NCBI RefSeq assembly: GCF_900094705.1
Contig: NZ_FMAR01000007.1
Location: 62,001 to 126,000, forward strand
DNA: 64,000 nucleotides
Direction of reading: 5' to 3'
From: Chitinophaga costaii
GTDB taxonomy: Bacteria; Bacteroidota; Bacteroidia; Chitinophagales; Chitinophagaceae
A program made the position numbers and the translations under genes. The stretch's first letter is position 1; every line of letters starts with the position of its first letter. Under the pieces are notes generated by a model that worked only from the letters and a program-made list of their open reading frames with translations, was not told where the DNA came from and did not search any database. This document shows, one piece after another, positions 1 through 10,659 of this stretch.

Positions 1-2149
<2,149 letters not shown>

Positions 2150-2180
2150 TGCTATGATGTTTTTATGCCTAACATTCAAA

Positions 2181-2238
2181 GCATTTAATACAAAAGCCTT
2201 TAAGTTCAAAAAGACTTAAAGGCTTTTGTATTAAATGC
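2181..2238. terminator. Bidirectional terminator, perfect 25-bp stem
   Basis: Bases 2181-2205 and 2214-2238 are exact reverse complements (25 bp, no mismatch) around an 8-nt loop. The stem carries an A/T-rich outer part that gives a U-rich tail on either strand. It lies between the convergent katG (+) and monooxygenase (-) genes, so it should stop transcription from both sides. Confidence 0.9.
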
Positions 2239-2252
2239 GGCTGAACAAATAT

Positions 2253-3275
2253 TTAACGCCAGCCCAACCCGGGTGCCACATGCTGCAGCATACCCGACAG
2301 GATATGAATATTATACTCCACCCCCAATGTATTCGGTATCGTCAATAAGAGGGTATCAGCTTCCTGGATGGCTTCGTCTTGCGCCAGTTCCTTTATAAGC
2401 TGATCCGGCTCGCCGGCATAACTTCTTCCAAAAATGGCGCGTTGGTCACTTTCTAAATAACCAATTTTGTCTGCGCTCTTACTATCCTGCCCAAAATAAA
2501 TCCTGTCCTGGTCATTCAGCAATGGGAAAATGGAACGGCTTACGGAAACCCTTGGCGCGCGCTGGTGTCCGGCTTCTTTCCAGGCATTTTTATATAATCG
2601 GATCTGTTCTGCCTGTTGTACATGAAATGGCTTTCCGCTTTCATCCATTTTCAACGTAGAACTTTGCAGGTACATGCCGTTTTCGGCGGCCCAAATAGCG
2701 GTAGCATTCGTAGCAGCCCCCCACCAGATACGTTCCCGCAATCCGGCAGCGTAGGGCTCTAATCTTAACAAGCCTGGCGGATTGGGAAACATAGGACGAG
2801 GATTAGGCTGTGCAAATCCTACACCTTTAAGCTTGTCCAAAAATTCTAAAGCCTTTCGGCGCCCCATATCCGCATCTGTTTCACCTGCCGCTGGCTCATA
2901 TCCAAAATAACGCCAGCCATCAATTACCTGCTCTGGCGATCCCCTGCTAACACCCAACTGCAAACGCCCGCCCGCAATTAGATCGGCGGCGCCGGCATCT
3001 TCCACCATGTAAAGGGGATTTTCATAACGCATGTCAATAACCCCCGTTCCTATCTCGATTTTGCTTGTCTTGGCCCCTATGGCAGACAGCAAAGGAAATG
3101 GTGAGGCCAGCTGCGACGCAAAATGATGCACCCGGAAATAGGCACCATCCAACCCGATTGATTCGGCAGCTACAGCCAGCTCAATAGACTGTAGCAGGGT
3201 ATCGCTGGCCGTACGGGTTTTATAGGCAGGGTGATTAGCCCAATGTCCAAATGATAAAAAACCTATTTTCTTCAT
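2253..3275 (-). CDS. LLM-class (luciferase-like) flavin-dependent monooxygenase
   Basis: 340 aa, bacterial-luciferase TIM-barrel family using FMNH2 or F420. The N-terminus MKKIGFLSFGHW and the segments GLDGAYFRVHHFASQ, IEIGTGVIDMRYENPLYMVEDAGAADLIAGGRLQLGVSRGS are typical of LLM-class oxidoreductases. The substrate cannot be told from sequence. It is a single gene with its own candidate promoter. Its neighbour is a peroxide-removing enzyme, but they are convergent, so no operon links them. Confidence 0.9.
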   Translation of the reverse strand: MKKIGFLSFGHWANHPAYKTRTASDTLLQSIELAVAAESIGLDGAYFRVHHFASQLASPFPLLSAIGAKTSKIEIGTGVIDMRYENPLYMVEDAGAADLIAGGRLQLGVSRGSPEQVIDGWRYFGYEPAAGETDADMGRRKALEFLDKLKGVGFAQPNPRPMFPNPPGLLRLEPYAAGLRERIWWGAATNATAIWAAENGMYLQSSTLKMDESGKPFHVQQAEQIRLYKNAWKEAGHQRAPRVSVSRSIFPLLNDQDRIYFGQDSKSADKIGYLESDQRAIFGRSYAGEPDQLIKELAQDEAIQEADTLLLTIPNTLGVEYNIHILSGMLQHVAPGLGWR

Positions 3276-3589
3276 ACCAGTCTTTTCGATTGTATTATAG
3301 TAGACACAAAAATAGGTACTTTATTCATGCTCAGAACAATCTTCTTATATGGGGAAAATATTGCCGTATGCATGCTTACTTAACCGTATACTTTTGATCG
3401 CTTAGAGAACATTTGATCCAACATTCCATCAATCCGCATAGAAGGGATCTTAGGCACAAAACAGAACAGTGAGGTGTGCGGCATCGGACATTTGTTATTA
3501 TCGCTAAATCCTAACTAATTGATTATTAATACGTAAAAAAACAGGCACTTTTCTGGCTGCAATGCTGCCGTATTCCAAATCTCCTTCCG
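3276..3589. other. Divergent intergenic region (314 nt)
   Basis: Separates the minus-strand monooxygenase from the plus-strand permease. Besides the minus-strand promoter, a plus-strand TACTTTTG (3389-3396) fits the -7 consensus; the nearest TTG (3361-3363) is 25 nt away, which is longer than usual. No coding frame or RNA gene is evident. Confidence 0.5.
3307..3339 (-). promoter_or_regulatory. Candidate promoter for the luciferase-like gene
   Basis: Read on the minus strand, TATTTTTG (3314-3307) matches the Bacteroidota -7 box TAnnTTTG, and a TTG (3339-3337) lies 22 nt upstream as the -33 element. Transcription would start near 3300, about 25 nt before the ATG at 3275. The spacing is slightly long, so this is moderate evidence only. 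Confidence 0.45.
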
Positions 3590-5956
3590 ATGTTCAGTAA
3601 ATATCTCACGATCGCTCTGCGCAACTTACGTAACAATAAGACCTATTCCTTTATCAACATTACCGGCATGGCCCTAAGCCTGGCGATTAGTATATTGTTG
3701 CTGCTTTGGGTAAATGACGAGTTGAGTTATGACCGCTTTAATTTAAATGCAGCTAACATCTATAAATTGTCACCAAAATTTGATGACCAAAACATTTGGT
3801 ACATGACACCCGCCCCCATAGCGGTGTATGCCAAAAAACAAGTACCTGAGGTGGAAGATGCCTGTCGTATAACCAGTAATGGGCGTGTATCCTTATTTGA
3901 ATACAACGGCAAAAAATTCATTGAAAGGCATAACTGCCTGGCTGAAGCATCTCTTTTTACCATGTTTACTTTCCCGTTTGTCAAAGGCAATCCACAACAC
4001 CCCTTTATTGACGCAAGCTCCATAGTATTGTCCGAAACAACAGCGAAAACACTTTTTGGCGATGAAGACCCTATGGGCAAAATATTGAAGGGCGACGACA
4101 AAAAATTATATACTGTAACAGGGATAATGAAGGATATGCCCGCCAATTCGACATTACATTACAACGTTGTTTTTAATTTTCAGCAACTGGAACAGGAATA
4201 CGACACTACAAACAACTTTAAAACGCTTAACACTAATTGGGACCAGTATAGTTTCGAAACATATGTATTGCTGAAGCCAAATACAAGCCCAGTTCTGGCG
4301 GCCAACAAAATGGGTATCATACATCGCCAAAACTATGATATACCGGCAAATAAAAATCTCACCTACCTGCTTAACCCGCTTACTAAATTGCATCTGTACG
4401 CTTTAGACGGTAAGGAGCAGGGCATGATGGTTGTTCGGGCGTTGCTTATGGTGGCTGTAATCGTGTTGTTAATAGCCTGCATCAACTACGTAAACCTTAT
4501 TACCGCTAGGGCAATTAAGCGCAGTAAAGAAATTAGCTTGCGTAAAATCGTTGGTGCGGGCAAGGCTGAACTGTTCATGCAGTTTTTAAGTGAATCAATG
4601 ATCACATTTCTGTTAGCACTGGTATTGGCAACAGGCATTATTTACCTTGTAATGCCTTTATACAAAAATATTTCAGGTAAAAATATTGTTTTCAAGCCCT
4701 GGTCTACCAACGTACTGGAGGTGTACGGCCTTACCATGCTAACAACACTGCTGCTGGCCGGTATCTACCCGGCGATAACGCTGTCGTCATTCAAACCACT
4801 GGAGGCAATGAAAGGCAAGCTAAGCGGCTTTGGCAGCAAAGGCAATTTTAGAAAAGTATTGGTAGTCGTGCAGTTCAGTTTTTCGATTCTGCTTATTACA
4901 AGCACTATCATTATTGGTAAACAATTAAAATATATCCGGGAGAAGAACCTGGGCTATAACAAAGAAAATGTTTTTAGCTTTTGGATGCGTGACATGAACG
5001 GCCATTATGATGCGGCAGTGAACGAACTGCTGAAACAACCCGGCATATCAGGCGTTACGGAATCAGGCGTGGACATCATCAATAGTAGTTCAGGCAGTTC
5101 CGATGTAGATTGGGATGACAAAAGGGTCGACCAACGGTCGTTTACCATTGTCCAGATGCCAATAGAAAGAAATTTTATACAAGTCATGGGTATGCAATTG
5201 GTGGAGGGGAACGGCTTTACCGGTTCACCTGCCGACAGCGCCAATTTTATATTAAATGAAACAGCTATTAAGGCAGCCGGCATAAAAGAACCCGTAATTG
5301 GCAAACGGTTGACCTTTCAGGGTATTAAAGGAGTAATTGCCGGCGTGGTGAAAGATTTTCATTTCCAGGACATGCATCAAAAAATATTACCTCTTTTGAT
5401 GCAATACAACGAATATTGGCGGGGAAAAATGTACGTAAGAACAACAGGAAAGGATGCCCGGATAGCATTGGCTGCCGCGGAAAAGATATGGAAAGAATAT
5501 AACGCTGATTATACTTTTGAATACGATTTTTTAGACAAGCAGTTCGACAATCTATACCAAAGCGATACACATGTGGGCCAATTATTCAACTGCTTTGCCT
5601 TGATAGCCATATTAATATCATGTCTTGGTTTGTTTGGCCTGGTAACCTTTACCGCTGAAAGCAAAGTGAAGGAAATTGGCGTGCGTAAAGTATTGGGCGC
5701 AGGTGTGCCGCAAATTGTAACCTTGCTGTCAAAGGACTTTTTAGCACTGGTGCTGGTCGCCGCGGCCATTACCTTTCCTGTGGCGGGGTATGGCTTAAAC
5801 AGCTTTTTACAAGGTTACGCCTACCGTACTAACCTAAGCTGGTGGGTGTTTGGGGCGGCGGGGGCAATAACACTGTTTGTTGCCATGTTAACCGTCATCT
5901 TCAAGTGCATACAGGCCGCGCTGACGAATCCGGTGTGCAGCCTCCGCATGGAATGA
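3590..5956 (+). CDS. ABC transporter permease, FtsX/MacB type
   Basis: 788 aa inner-membrane protein of the large Bacteroidota family of double FtsX permeases. Order: TM helix (about 20-42), MacB-type periplasmic domain, three TM helices (about 275-400), a second periplasmic domain (about 430-650), and a final FtsX block of three TM helices. Both FtsX blocks carry the expected coupling stretch (SKEISLRKIVGAGK and KVKEIGVRKVLGAG). The start MFSKYLTIALRNLRNNKTYSFINI is the family's normal beginning. No ATPase gene is adjacent, so its partner must be encoded elsewhere. Members act in lipoprotein or peptide export or stress signalling; the substrate is unknown here. Confidence 0.93.
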   Translation: MFSKYLTIALRNLRNNKTYSFINITGMALSLAISILLLLWVNDELSYDRFNLNAANIYKLSPKFDDQNIWYMTPAPIAVYAKKQVPEVEDACRITSNGRVSLFEYNGKKFIERHNCLAEASLFTMFTFPFVKGNPQHPFIDASSIVLSETTAKTLFGDEDPMGKILKGDDKKLYTVTGIMKDMPANSTLHYNVVFNFQQLEQEYDTTNNFKTLNTNWDQYSFETYVLLKPNTSPVLAANKMGIIHRQNYDIPANKNLTYLLNPLTKLHLYALDGKEQGMMVVRALLMVAVIVLLIACINYVNLITARAIKRSKEISLRKIVGAGKAELFMQFLSESMITFLLALVLATGIIYLVMPLYKNISGKNIVFKPWSTNVLEVYGLTMLTTLLLAGIYPAITLSSFKPLEAMKGKLSGFGSKGNFRKVLVVVQFSFSILLITSTIIIGKQLKYIREKNLGYNKENVFSFWMRDMNGHYDAAVNELLKQPGISGVTESGVDIINSSSGSSDVDWDDKRVDQRSFTIVQMPIERNFIQVMGMQLVEGNGFTGSPADSANFILNETAIKAAGIKEPVIGKRLTFQGIKGVIAGVVKDFHFQDMHQKILPLLMQYNEYWRGKMYVRTTGKDARIALAAAEKIWKEYNADYTFEYDFLDKQFDNLYQSDTHVGQLFNCFALIAILISCLGLFGLVTFTAESKVKEIGVRKVLGAGVPQIVTLLSKDFLALVLVAAAITFPVAGYGLNSFLQGYAYRTNLSWWVFGAAGAITLFVAMLTVIFKCIQAALTNPVCSLRME

Positions 5957-6350
5957 TTTGACTTCGGATTTGTAAAAATAACCCCTGATTTATACTTCCT
6001 ATTTGATGAGGCAGGTCCCGATTAATACAGTTGATATAGGATCGTTAGATCAGGGCAGAAAGGATGTCAGAGATATTAATCTATCTTACATCCACCTGGG
6101 ATATTTATGAAAAAATATCTTGGGAGAATAGATATGTATTTATAAATCAGATTTTCCCTGGAGGGTTGTAGTTTGTCGATAGTATACTTTCAGATCTAAC
6201 GATTTATATCATTACTGCAATAATTGTAGAAATCACGGTGAATATTAGAGGTATTAAAAGCTTTGGAAATAATGAGTGAGTTCAAACATAACGCGGGATT
6301 TTGAACACCGTATTTTAAAATAAATATCAATAGGGTACTACGCCTAAAAC
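5957..6350. other. Non-coding stretch downstream of the permease
   Basis: Low-GC stretch of about 390 nt between the permease stop and the tRNA-Ser terminator. It holds the nested inverted repeats described separately. No convincing coding frame was found. Confidence 0.5.
6034..6209. repeat. Nested inverted-repeat element, unidentified
   Basis: ATCGTTAGATC (6041-6051) and its exact complement GATCTAACGAT (6193-6203) bracket about 140 nt. The match extends imperfectly outwards (TGATATA on one side, TATATCA on the other). Inside are two further nested pairs: ATCTAT/ATAGAT (6079-6084/6128-6133) and GATATTT/AAATATC (6100-6106/6113-6119). The layout could be a MITE-like remnant or a folded RNA between the permease gene and tRNA-Ser. 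No clear target duplication was found. Confidence 0.35.
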
Positions 6351-6393
6351 AAAAAAAAGGAGTTATTTCCATAAGAAGTAACTCCTTTTTTTT
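6351..6393 (-). terminator. Terminator of tRNA-Ser
   Basis: Perfect 15-bp inverted repeat (6351-6365 with 6379-6393, 13-nt loop). The outer eight bases are A on one side and T on the other, giving a U-run for minus-strand transcripts. It starts 7 nt beyond the 3' end of tRNA-Ser. Confidence 0.85.
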
Positions 6394-6399
6394 AAACCG

Positions 6400-6484
6400 C
6401 GGAGGAAGAGGGATTCGAACCCCCGGACCTGTAACAGTCAACAGTTTTCAAGACTGCCGCAATCGACCGCTCTGCCATTCCTCC
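6400..6484 (-). tRNA. tRNA-Ser (anticodon TGA)
   Basis: Minus-strand cloverleaf of about 85 nt. The acceptor stem is GGAGGAA (5', from 6484) with TTCCTCC (3'), followed by discriminator G at 6400. The anticodon stem GCAGT/ACTGT encloses CTTGAAA, reading TGA (decodes UCA). The long variable arm is typical of class II tRNAs, and the T-loop reads GGTTCGAATCC. CCA is not encoded. Confidence 0.95.
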
Positions 6485-6639
6485 GCCGCAAAAGTATAAA
6501 ACGAAATCAATTTACAAAAAAAATTATCCCATTAAGCCATCATCAACCGCCTAAACACTGTATTGGCGCTGCTTTCAGCCAAAAAATATTTTTGCACATT
6601 GATAAAAAAGGCCGCATGCATAGCAGCGGCCTTCCTCAT

Positions 6640-8757
6640 TTATTTACTTTCTACCGGTTCTTTAGGCCGTTCTTTTACCTTTACAATGTCATCCAGCTTC
6701 ACGTTAATGGGTATATTGCCTAACTGCACAATGGCGCGTTTGTCCCGGATCTCTATCAGTTTGCCCACCTGGTGGTTGCTGCGGATCTTCACCTGGTCAC
6801 CCACTTCCACACCGCCCTTTATTTCCTGGAAACGGTCGTCTATCTTCTTAGCCTGGCGTTCGTTGATGCTCTTTTCTTTTTTCCTGAAAAGCAGGGCTTC
6901 GGCCTGTTGTAAAACCTTTTGCTTATCATCTGTGCGCTTCCACTCAATTACAATTTGTTTCATCTTGCGCTCCATATCCTTTAGATAAATAAGCTCTTCT
7001 TCCTTGATTTTGTTTTGCAACTTCAGCGTGGTGTATTGTTGTTGCTTACGCTCCTTGTCCGACAATAATTCGTACTCCCGTTTTAGTTTTTCATTCTCCT
7101 TCAGCAATTGCTGCAATTCTTTTTCCTTAGCCTCTACCTTCTGCAAGTCTTGTTCTGCCTTATTCAGCAGCTTATCCAGGCGAAAGTGGCCTTCATCCAC
7201 CAGACTACGCGCACGCTGTATGAGCCGGGGTTCAAGGCCAATGCGCTGTGCAATGGAAAATGTATACGAACTACCGGGCTTGCCTACGATCAGCTTGTAC
7301 ATGGGTAAAAGATTTTCCTCATCGAAGCCCATGGCGGCATTCATAATACCTTTCACTTTATTGGCCATCACCTTCAGGTTCAGGTAGTGGGTGGTAACAA
7401 TACCGAAGGAATGTTTCTTGGCCAGTTCCTCCATAATCACTTCAGCAAATGCCCCCCCTAAATTAGGGTCGGAACCGCTGCCCAATTCATCGATGAAGAA
7501 CAGGGTTTTCCCGTTAGCATTCTCCATGAAATAGCGCATGTTCTTGAGGTGGGAACTATAAGTACTCAACTCAAATTCCAGCGATTGTGTATCGCCGATA
7601 TGGATCATGAGTTGTTTAAAAATGCCCAGTCGAGAGGAAGGGTGTACCGGCACCAGCAAGCCGGCTTGTAACATAAGCTGGATGAGGCCCACCGTTTTCA
7701 GCGTCACCGTTTTGCCGCCTGCATTGGGTCCGCTGATCACCAGAATATGATGGTCTTTATTCAACGTTACACTCATCGGGATAGTGGGTTTGCCACTCTT
7801 GCGGTTATACAGCAGTAATAAGGGATGCCGTGCTTCCACCAGGTGTACCTCCGGATCTTTGGTGAGCATGGGATAATTGCCGTCCATATCCAAGGCCAAT
7901 TTAGCCTTGCCGCGAATGAAGTCGTAAATACCCAGTATTTCATGATATCCGTTGAGCAAGTCAGCATGCTGGCCCAGGTGGGCCGTGAGCTGGCGCAGGA
8001 TGCGGTACACTTCTTTCGATTCGTCGCGCTCCAGGGAAAAGATATCGTTATTCAGCTCTATAGTATCTTCTGGTTCAATGAAGGCAGTTTTGCGGGTGTC
8101 TGACTCTCCATGCAAAATACCTTTCACCATGCGTTTATTTTCGGCAAATACGGCTACCACGCGGCGGTTGTTGAGAAAAGCCTCGCCGGTATCGGCCAGG
8201 TAGCCAAGTTTTTGCAGCTTTTGCAACACGCGGTCAAAAGCGCGGCGCTGCTCCGTGCGCTTGCGGTACAGCGCCATGCGGATGCGTTCCAGTTCCGGCG
8301 TGGCATTGTCGCGCACCTGCCCTTCTTCGTCCAGCACCTCGTCGATCAGTTGGGTAATCTTCTTTTCGTAATGGGTATGTTGTATTACCAGAAAAAGGCC
8401 CGCGTATTGCGTGCGGCGGTCGTGGTCGAAGAAGCGTACAATGCTGTGCATACTTTCAGCCAGCTTCCGCAATTGCATCAACTGTTCTTCGGCCAGCACA
8501 GCCCCCTGTATCTGCAAGAGGCGCAGTTCTGCTTTCAGGTTCAAGACGTAATCGTTGGGAAAATGATCCTGCAATAATGACAGTTGCTTGTATTCGTGCG
8601 CCTGCTGCAAGGCGGTTTGTACGTAATCCAGGTGCGTATGCAGGCGCAATTGTGTGGCCTGTTCCTTACCCAGTTCGGTTTTACAATGTTCTTTAAGCAG
8701 GGCCTGTACTTTATCAAACTCTAGTTGCAGTAAGGCAGATTCAGGAAAGTATTTCAA
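6640..8757 (-). CDS. mutS2: MutS2-family DNA mismatch/recombination ATPase lacking a visible Smr domain
   Basis: 705 aa. MutS2 proteins bind branched DNA or stalled ribosomes and suppress homologous recombination. Order: N-terminal core (1-300); ATPase with Walker A GPNAGGKT (about 342-349), Walker B FFIDELGSGSDP and the TTHY switch; a long charged coiled coil (about 515-640); and a KOW-like segment GDQVKIRSNHQVGKLIEI near the C-terminus. It ends shortly after at PVESK, so the C-terminal Smr nuclease domain of canonical MutS2 (about 780 aa) is absent. The stop is in clean sequence, so this looks like a short form rather than a broken gene. Single gene, convergent with nothing close. Confidence 0.92.
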   Translation of the reverse strand: MKYFPESALLQLEFDKVQALLKEHCKTELGKEQATQLRLHTHLDYVQTALQQAHEYKQLSLLQDHFPNDYVLNLKAELRLLQIQGAVLAEEQLMQLRKLAESMHSIVRFFDHDRRTQYAGLFLVIQHTHYEKKITQLIDEVLDEEGQVRDNATPELERIRMALYRKRTEQRRAFDRVLQKLQKLGYLADTGEAFLNNRRVVAVFAENKRMVKGILHGESDTRKTAFIEPEDTIELNNDIFSLERDESKEVYRILRQLTAHLGQHADLLNGYHEILGIYDFIRGKAKLALDMDGNYPMLTKDPEVHLVEARHPLLLLYNRKSGKPTIPMSVTLNKDHHILVISGPNAGGKTVTLKTVGLIQLMLQAGLLVPVHPSSRLGIFKQLMIHIGDTQSLEFELSTYSSHLKNMRYFMENANGKTLFFIDELGSGSDPNLGGAFAEVIMEELAKKHSFGIVTTHYLNLKVMANKVKGIMNAAMGFDEENLLPMYKLIVGKPGSSYTFSIAQRIGLEPRLIQRARSLVDEGHFRLDKLLNKAEQDLQKVEAKEKELQQLLKENEKLKREYELLSDKERKQQQYTTLKLQNKIKEEELIYLKDMERKMKQIVIEWKRTDDKQKVLQQAEALLFRKKEKSINERQAKKIDDRFQEIKGGVEVGDQVKIRSNHQVGKLIEIRDKRAIVQLGNIPINVKLDDIVKVKERPKEPVESK

Positions 8758-8985
8758 TTAAAAGCTTGTTTTTCAGGTAAATGCCGGGACAACCTTTTAT
8801 AAAAACATTGCCCGGGAAATATAGATACATCAATTTTTAGGTCCGCACCAGCGTAATTGCCATCCTGGCGGGCAATGTAATGAAAAGTTAAAGTTACGAA
8901 GTTGCACAACGATAGCCTATTAGATGATCGTAAATTTACGCTGCCTGACAAAATGCATCTGGCATTATTTTTAAACATTCATAAT

Positions 8986-9633
8986 ATGCTCAAACAATGG
9001 ATTTTCACCGGTTTGCTCGGTATCAGCCTCAGTGCCTGCGCTCAGCATGGCAATGATAAAGTTCCCAAGGATATGAACAACATTCCCAATAACATTAAAA
9101 CTGAAACGGCCACATTTGGTGGCGGCTGTTTCTGGTGCACGGAAGCTCAATTACAACAATTACAGGGCGTTTTAAAAGTAGAATCGGGCTTTTCCGGCGG
9201 CACCGTGCCTAATCCCAGCTACGAAGCGGTATGCACCGGCGAAACTGGCCATGCAGAAGTTGTGCAGGTTACTTACGATCCTTCCAAGCTCACTTACGCC
9301 GAATTATTACAAGCCTTTTGGACCAGCCACGATCCCACCCAACTGAACCGGCAGGGTAATGATGTAGGGACTCAGTATCGCTCTGTCATTTTTTATCATA
9401 ACGAAGAGCAACATAAAGAAGCGGAGTTCTACAAAAAAAAATTGCAGGAGTCCGGTGCCTATACTGATCCTATCGTAACGGAAATTGCCCCCTTTACGAA
9501 GTTTTATAAGGCCGAAGATTATCACCAGAATTATTACGCCAACAATGGTTCTCAACCCTATTGTATGTTCGTGATCCGGCCCAAACTGGAAAAATTCAAG
9601 AAGGTATTTAAGGAACACCTGAAACAACAATAA
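8986..9633 (+). CDS. msrA: Peptide methionine sulfoxide reductase MsrA, lipoprotein form
   Basis: 215 aa enzyme that reduces methionine-S-sulfoxide in damaged proteins. The start at 8986 gives a lipoprotein signal, MLKQWIFTGLLGISLSAC, with lipobox LSAC (Cys18), so it acts in the periplasm, anchored to a membrane. The frame stays open upstream to 8902, but an earlier start would bury this signal. The catalytic motif is GGGCFWC (Cys48), followed by a second Cys51. TGHAEVVQVTYDP and the C-terminal DYHQNYY are family signatures. No MsrB domain is fused. A terminator follows. Confidence 0.96.
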   Translation: MLKQWIFTGLLGISLSACAQHGNDKVPKDMNNIPNNIKTETATFGGGCFWCTEAQLQQLQGVLKVESGFSGGTVPNPSYEAVCTGETGHAEVVQVTYDPSKLTYAELLQAFWTSHDPTQLNRQGNDVGTQYRSVIFYHNEEQHKEAEFYKKKLQESGAYTDPIVTEIAPFTKFYKAEDYHQNYYANNGSQPYCMFVIRPKLEKFKKVFKEHLKQQ

Positions 9634-9640
9634 TTCACCT

Positions 9641-9669
9641 AAGCCTCACAGCCTACTGTGGGGCTTTTT
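9641..9669 (+). terminator. Terminator of msrA
   Basis: AAGCCTCACAG (9641-9651) pairs with CTGTGGGGCTT (one mismatch) around a 4-nt loop, followed by a T-run ending at 9669. It begins 8 nt after the msrA stop. Confidence 0.85.
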
Positions 9670-9865
9670 ACTGGCCTTAAACAGTTATGGCTGCCTATCT
9701 CGCTGGTTTAACCCCTCCTAAATGCCCTTATTATCCTAGCAATATCATTTTTTTGCTTAATTGATTACTTTTTAACTAAATATCATATTTTTACCATATA
9801 TTCGTTTTTACTATTCTGTTGAGATTCATAACCATATCACCCCATCATCCTAACAAAGAAATCCT

Positions 9866-10087
9866 ATGGACCGCATTAGATGTTACTTTACCGTAAATGG
9901 CGTTTCCAAAGAAGTGATTTTCCAGAAGCTACCCCATCAACCCCGCGTGCTGGCTGAAGTAGACGATGTGCAACTGGAATTTGAACTAGTTCCTGAAGAG
10001 GGCGCTCACATTTGCGGCCAGGCTCAGTCCGTAACCTCCGCCCTTACCGACCGGCTTGAAAAAGTAATTAAGCAGTATTTCAGCTAA
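9866..10087 (+). CDS. Small conserved-looking protein of unknown function
   Basis: 73 aa, starting MDRIRCYFTVNGVSKEVIFQKL. There is no signal peptide, membrane helix or recognised motif. The alternating hydrophobic pattern in 1-45 suggests a small beta-rich domain, and the acidic stretch ELVPEEG is followed by a C-terminal helix. Codon use matches the neighbours, and an AT-rich, promoter-like region precedes it. It lies upstream of the response regulator on the same strand, about 160 nt away, so co-transcription is possible. I do not recognise the family. Confidence 0.6.
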   Translation: MDRIRCYFTVNGVSKEVIFQKLPHQPRVLAEVDDVQLEFELVPEEGAHICGQAQSVTSALTDRLEKVIKQYFS

Positions 10088-10248
10088 CACCGCTGCCGGT
10101 ATTGACATCGCCTTTCTCATAACCGACTGCCACGCTTGTAGTCAGGACGCAGTATGGCCTTTCAGCTAACTTCCCCCCCCTATTTTGTAGCACCGCCACG
10201 GTACGCGATTTGTAACGTTTCAACTATCTTTCATTTTAAGATTTTGCC

Positions 10249-10659
10249 GTGAATACTATTACCACTTGCCTGATCGTGGATGATGATGTGGATGACCAGG
10301 AAATTTTTTCAATGGCCATGAAGGACATTGGAAGAAATTACAACTTTATTTTTATCAATAATGCCATCGACGCACTGGCTCAGCTCGTTGCTGGAAACAT
10401 TCTGCCACAATATATTTTTCTGGACTTGAATATGCCACGCATGAATGGCCTTCAATGCCTGGAAAATTTGCGCCAAATACCCGCCCTGGCCCAGATTCCG
10501 GTGGCCATCTATTCCACCTCCGAAGACCATCACAACATAGAAAAATCACGTGCCTTGGGCGCAACCGCCTTTATCATTAAACATCCTACGCTGCCCCTGC
10601 TCTCGCAGGCACTGGACAATTTTTTTATTGATCAACAAAATGCCACAAAGATTGCATGA
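10249..10659 (+). CDS. Single-domain response regulator (CheY/Rcp1-like)
   Basis: 136 aa receiver domain without an output domain, starting at GTG. Acidic pocket D11/D12, phospho-acceptor D59 in YIFLDLNMP, conserved S/T at about 89-90 (AIYSTS) and K111. Such stand-alone receivers pass phosphate between kinases or act by protein contact. The stop overlaps the start of the following hybrid kinase (ATGA), so the two are translationally coupled and probably form a phosphorelay pair. Confidence 0.93.
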   Translation: MNTITTCLIVDDDVDDQEIFSMAMKDIGRNYNFIFINNAIDALAQLVAGNILPQYIFLDLNMPRMNGLQCLENLRQIPALAQIPVAIYSTSEDHHNIEKSRALGATAFIIKHPTLPLLSQALDNFFIDQQNATKIA

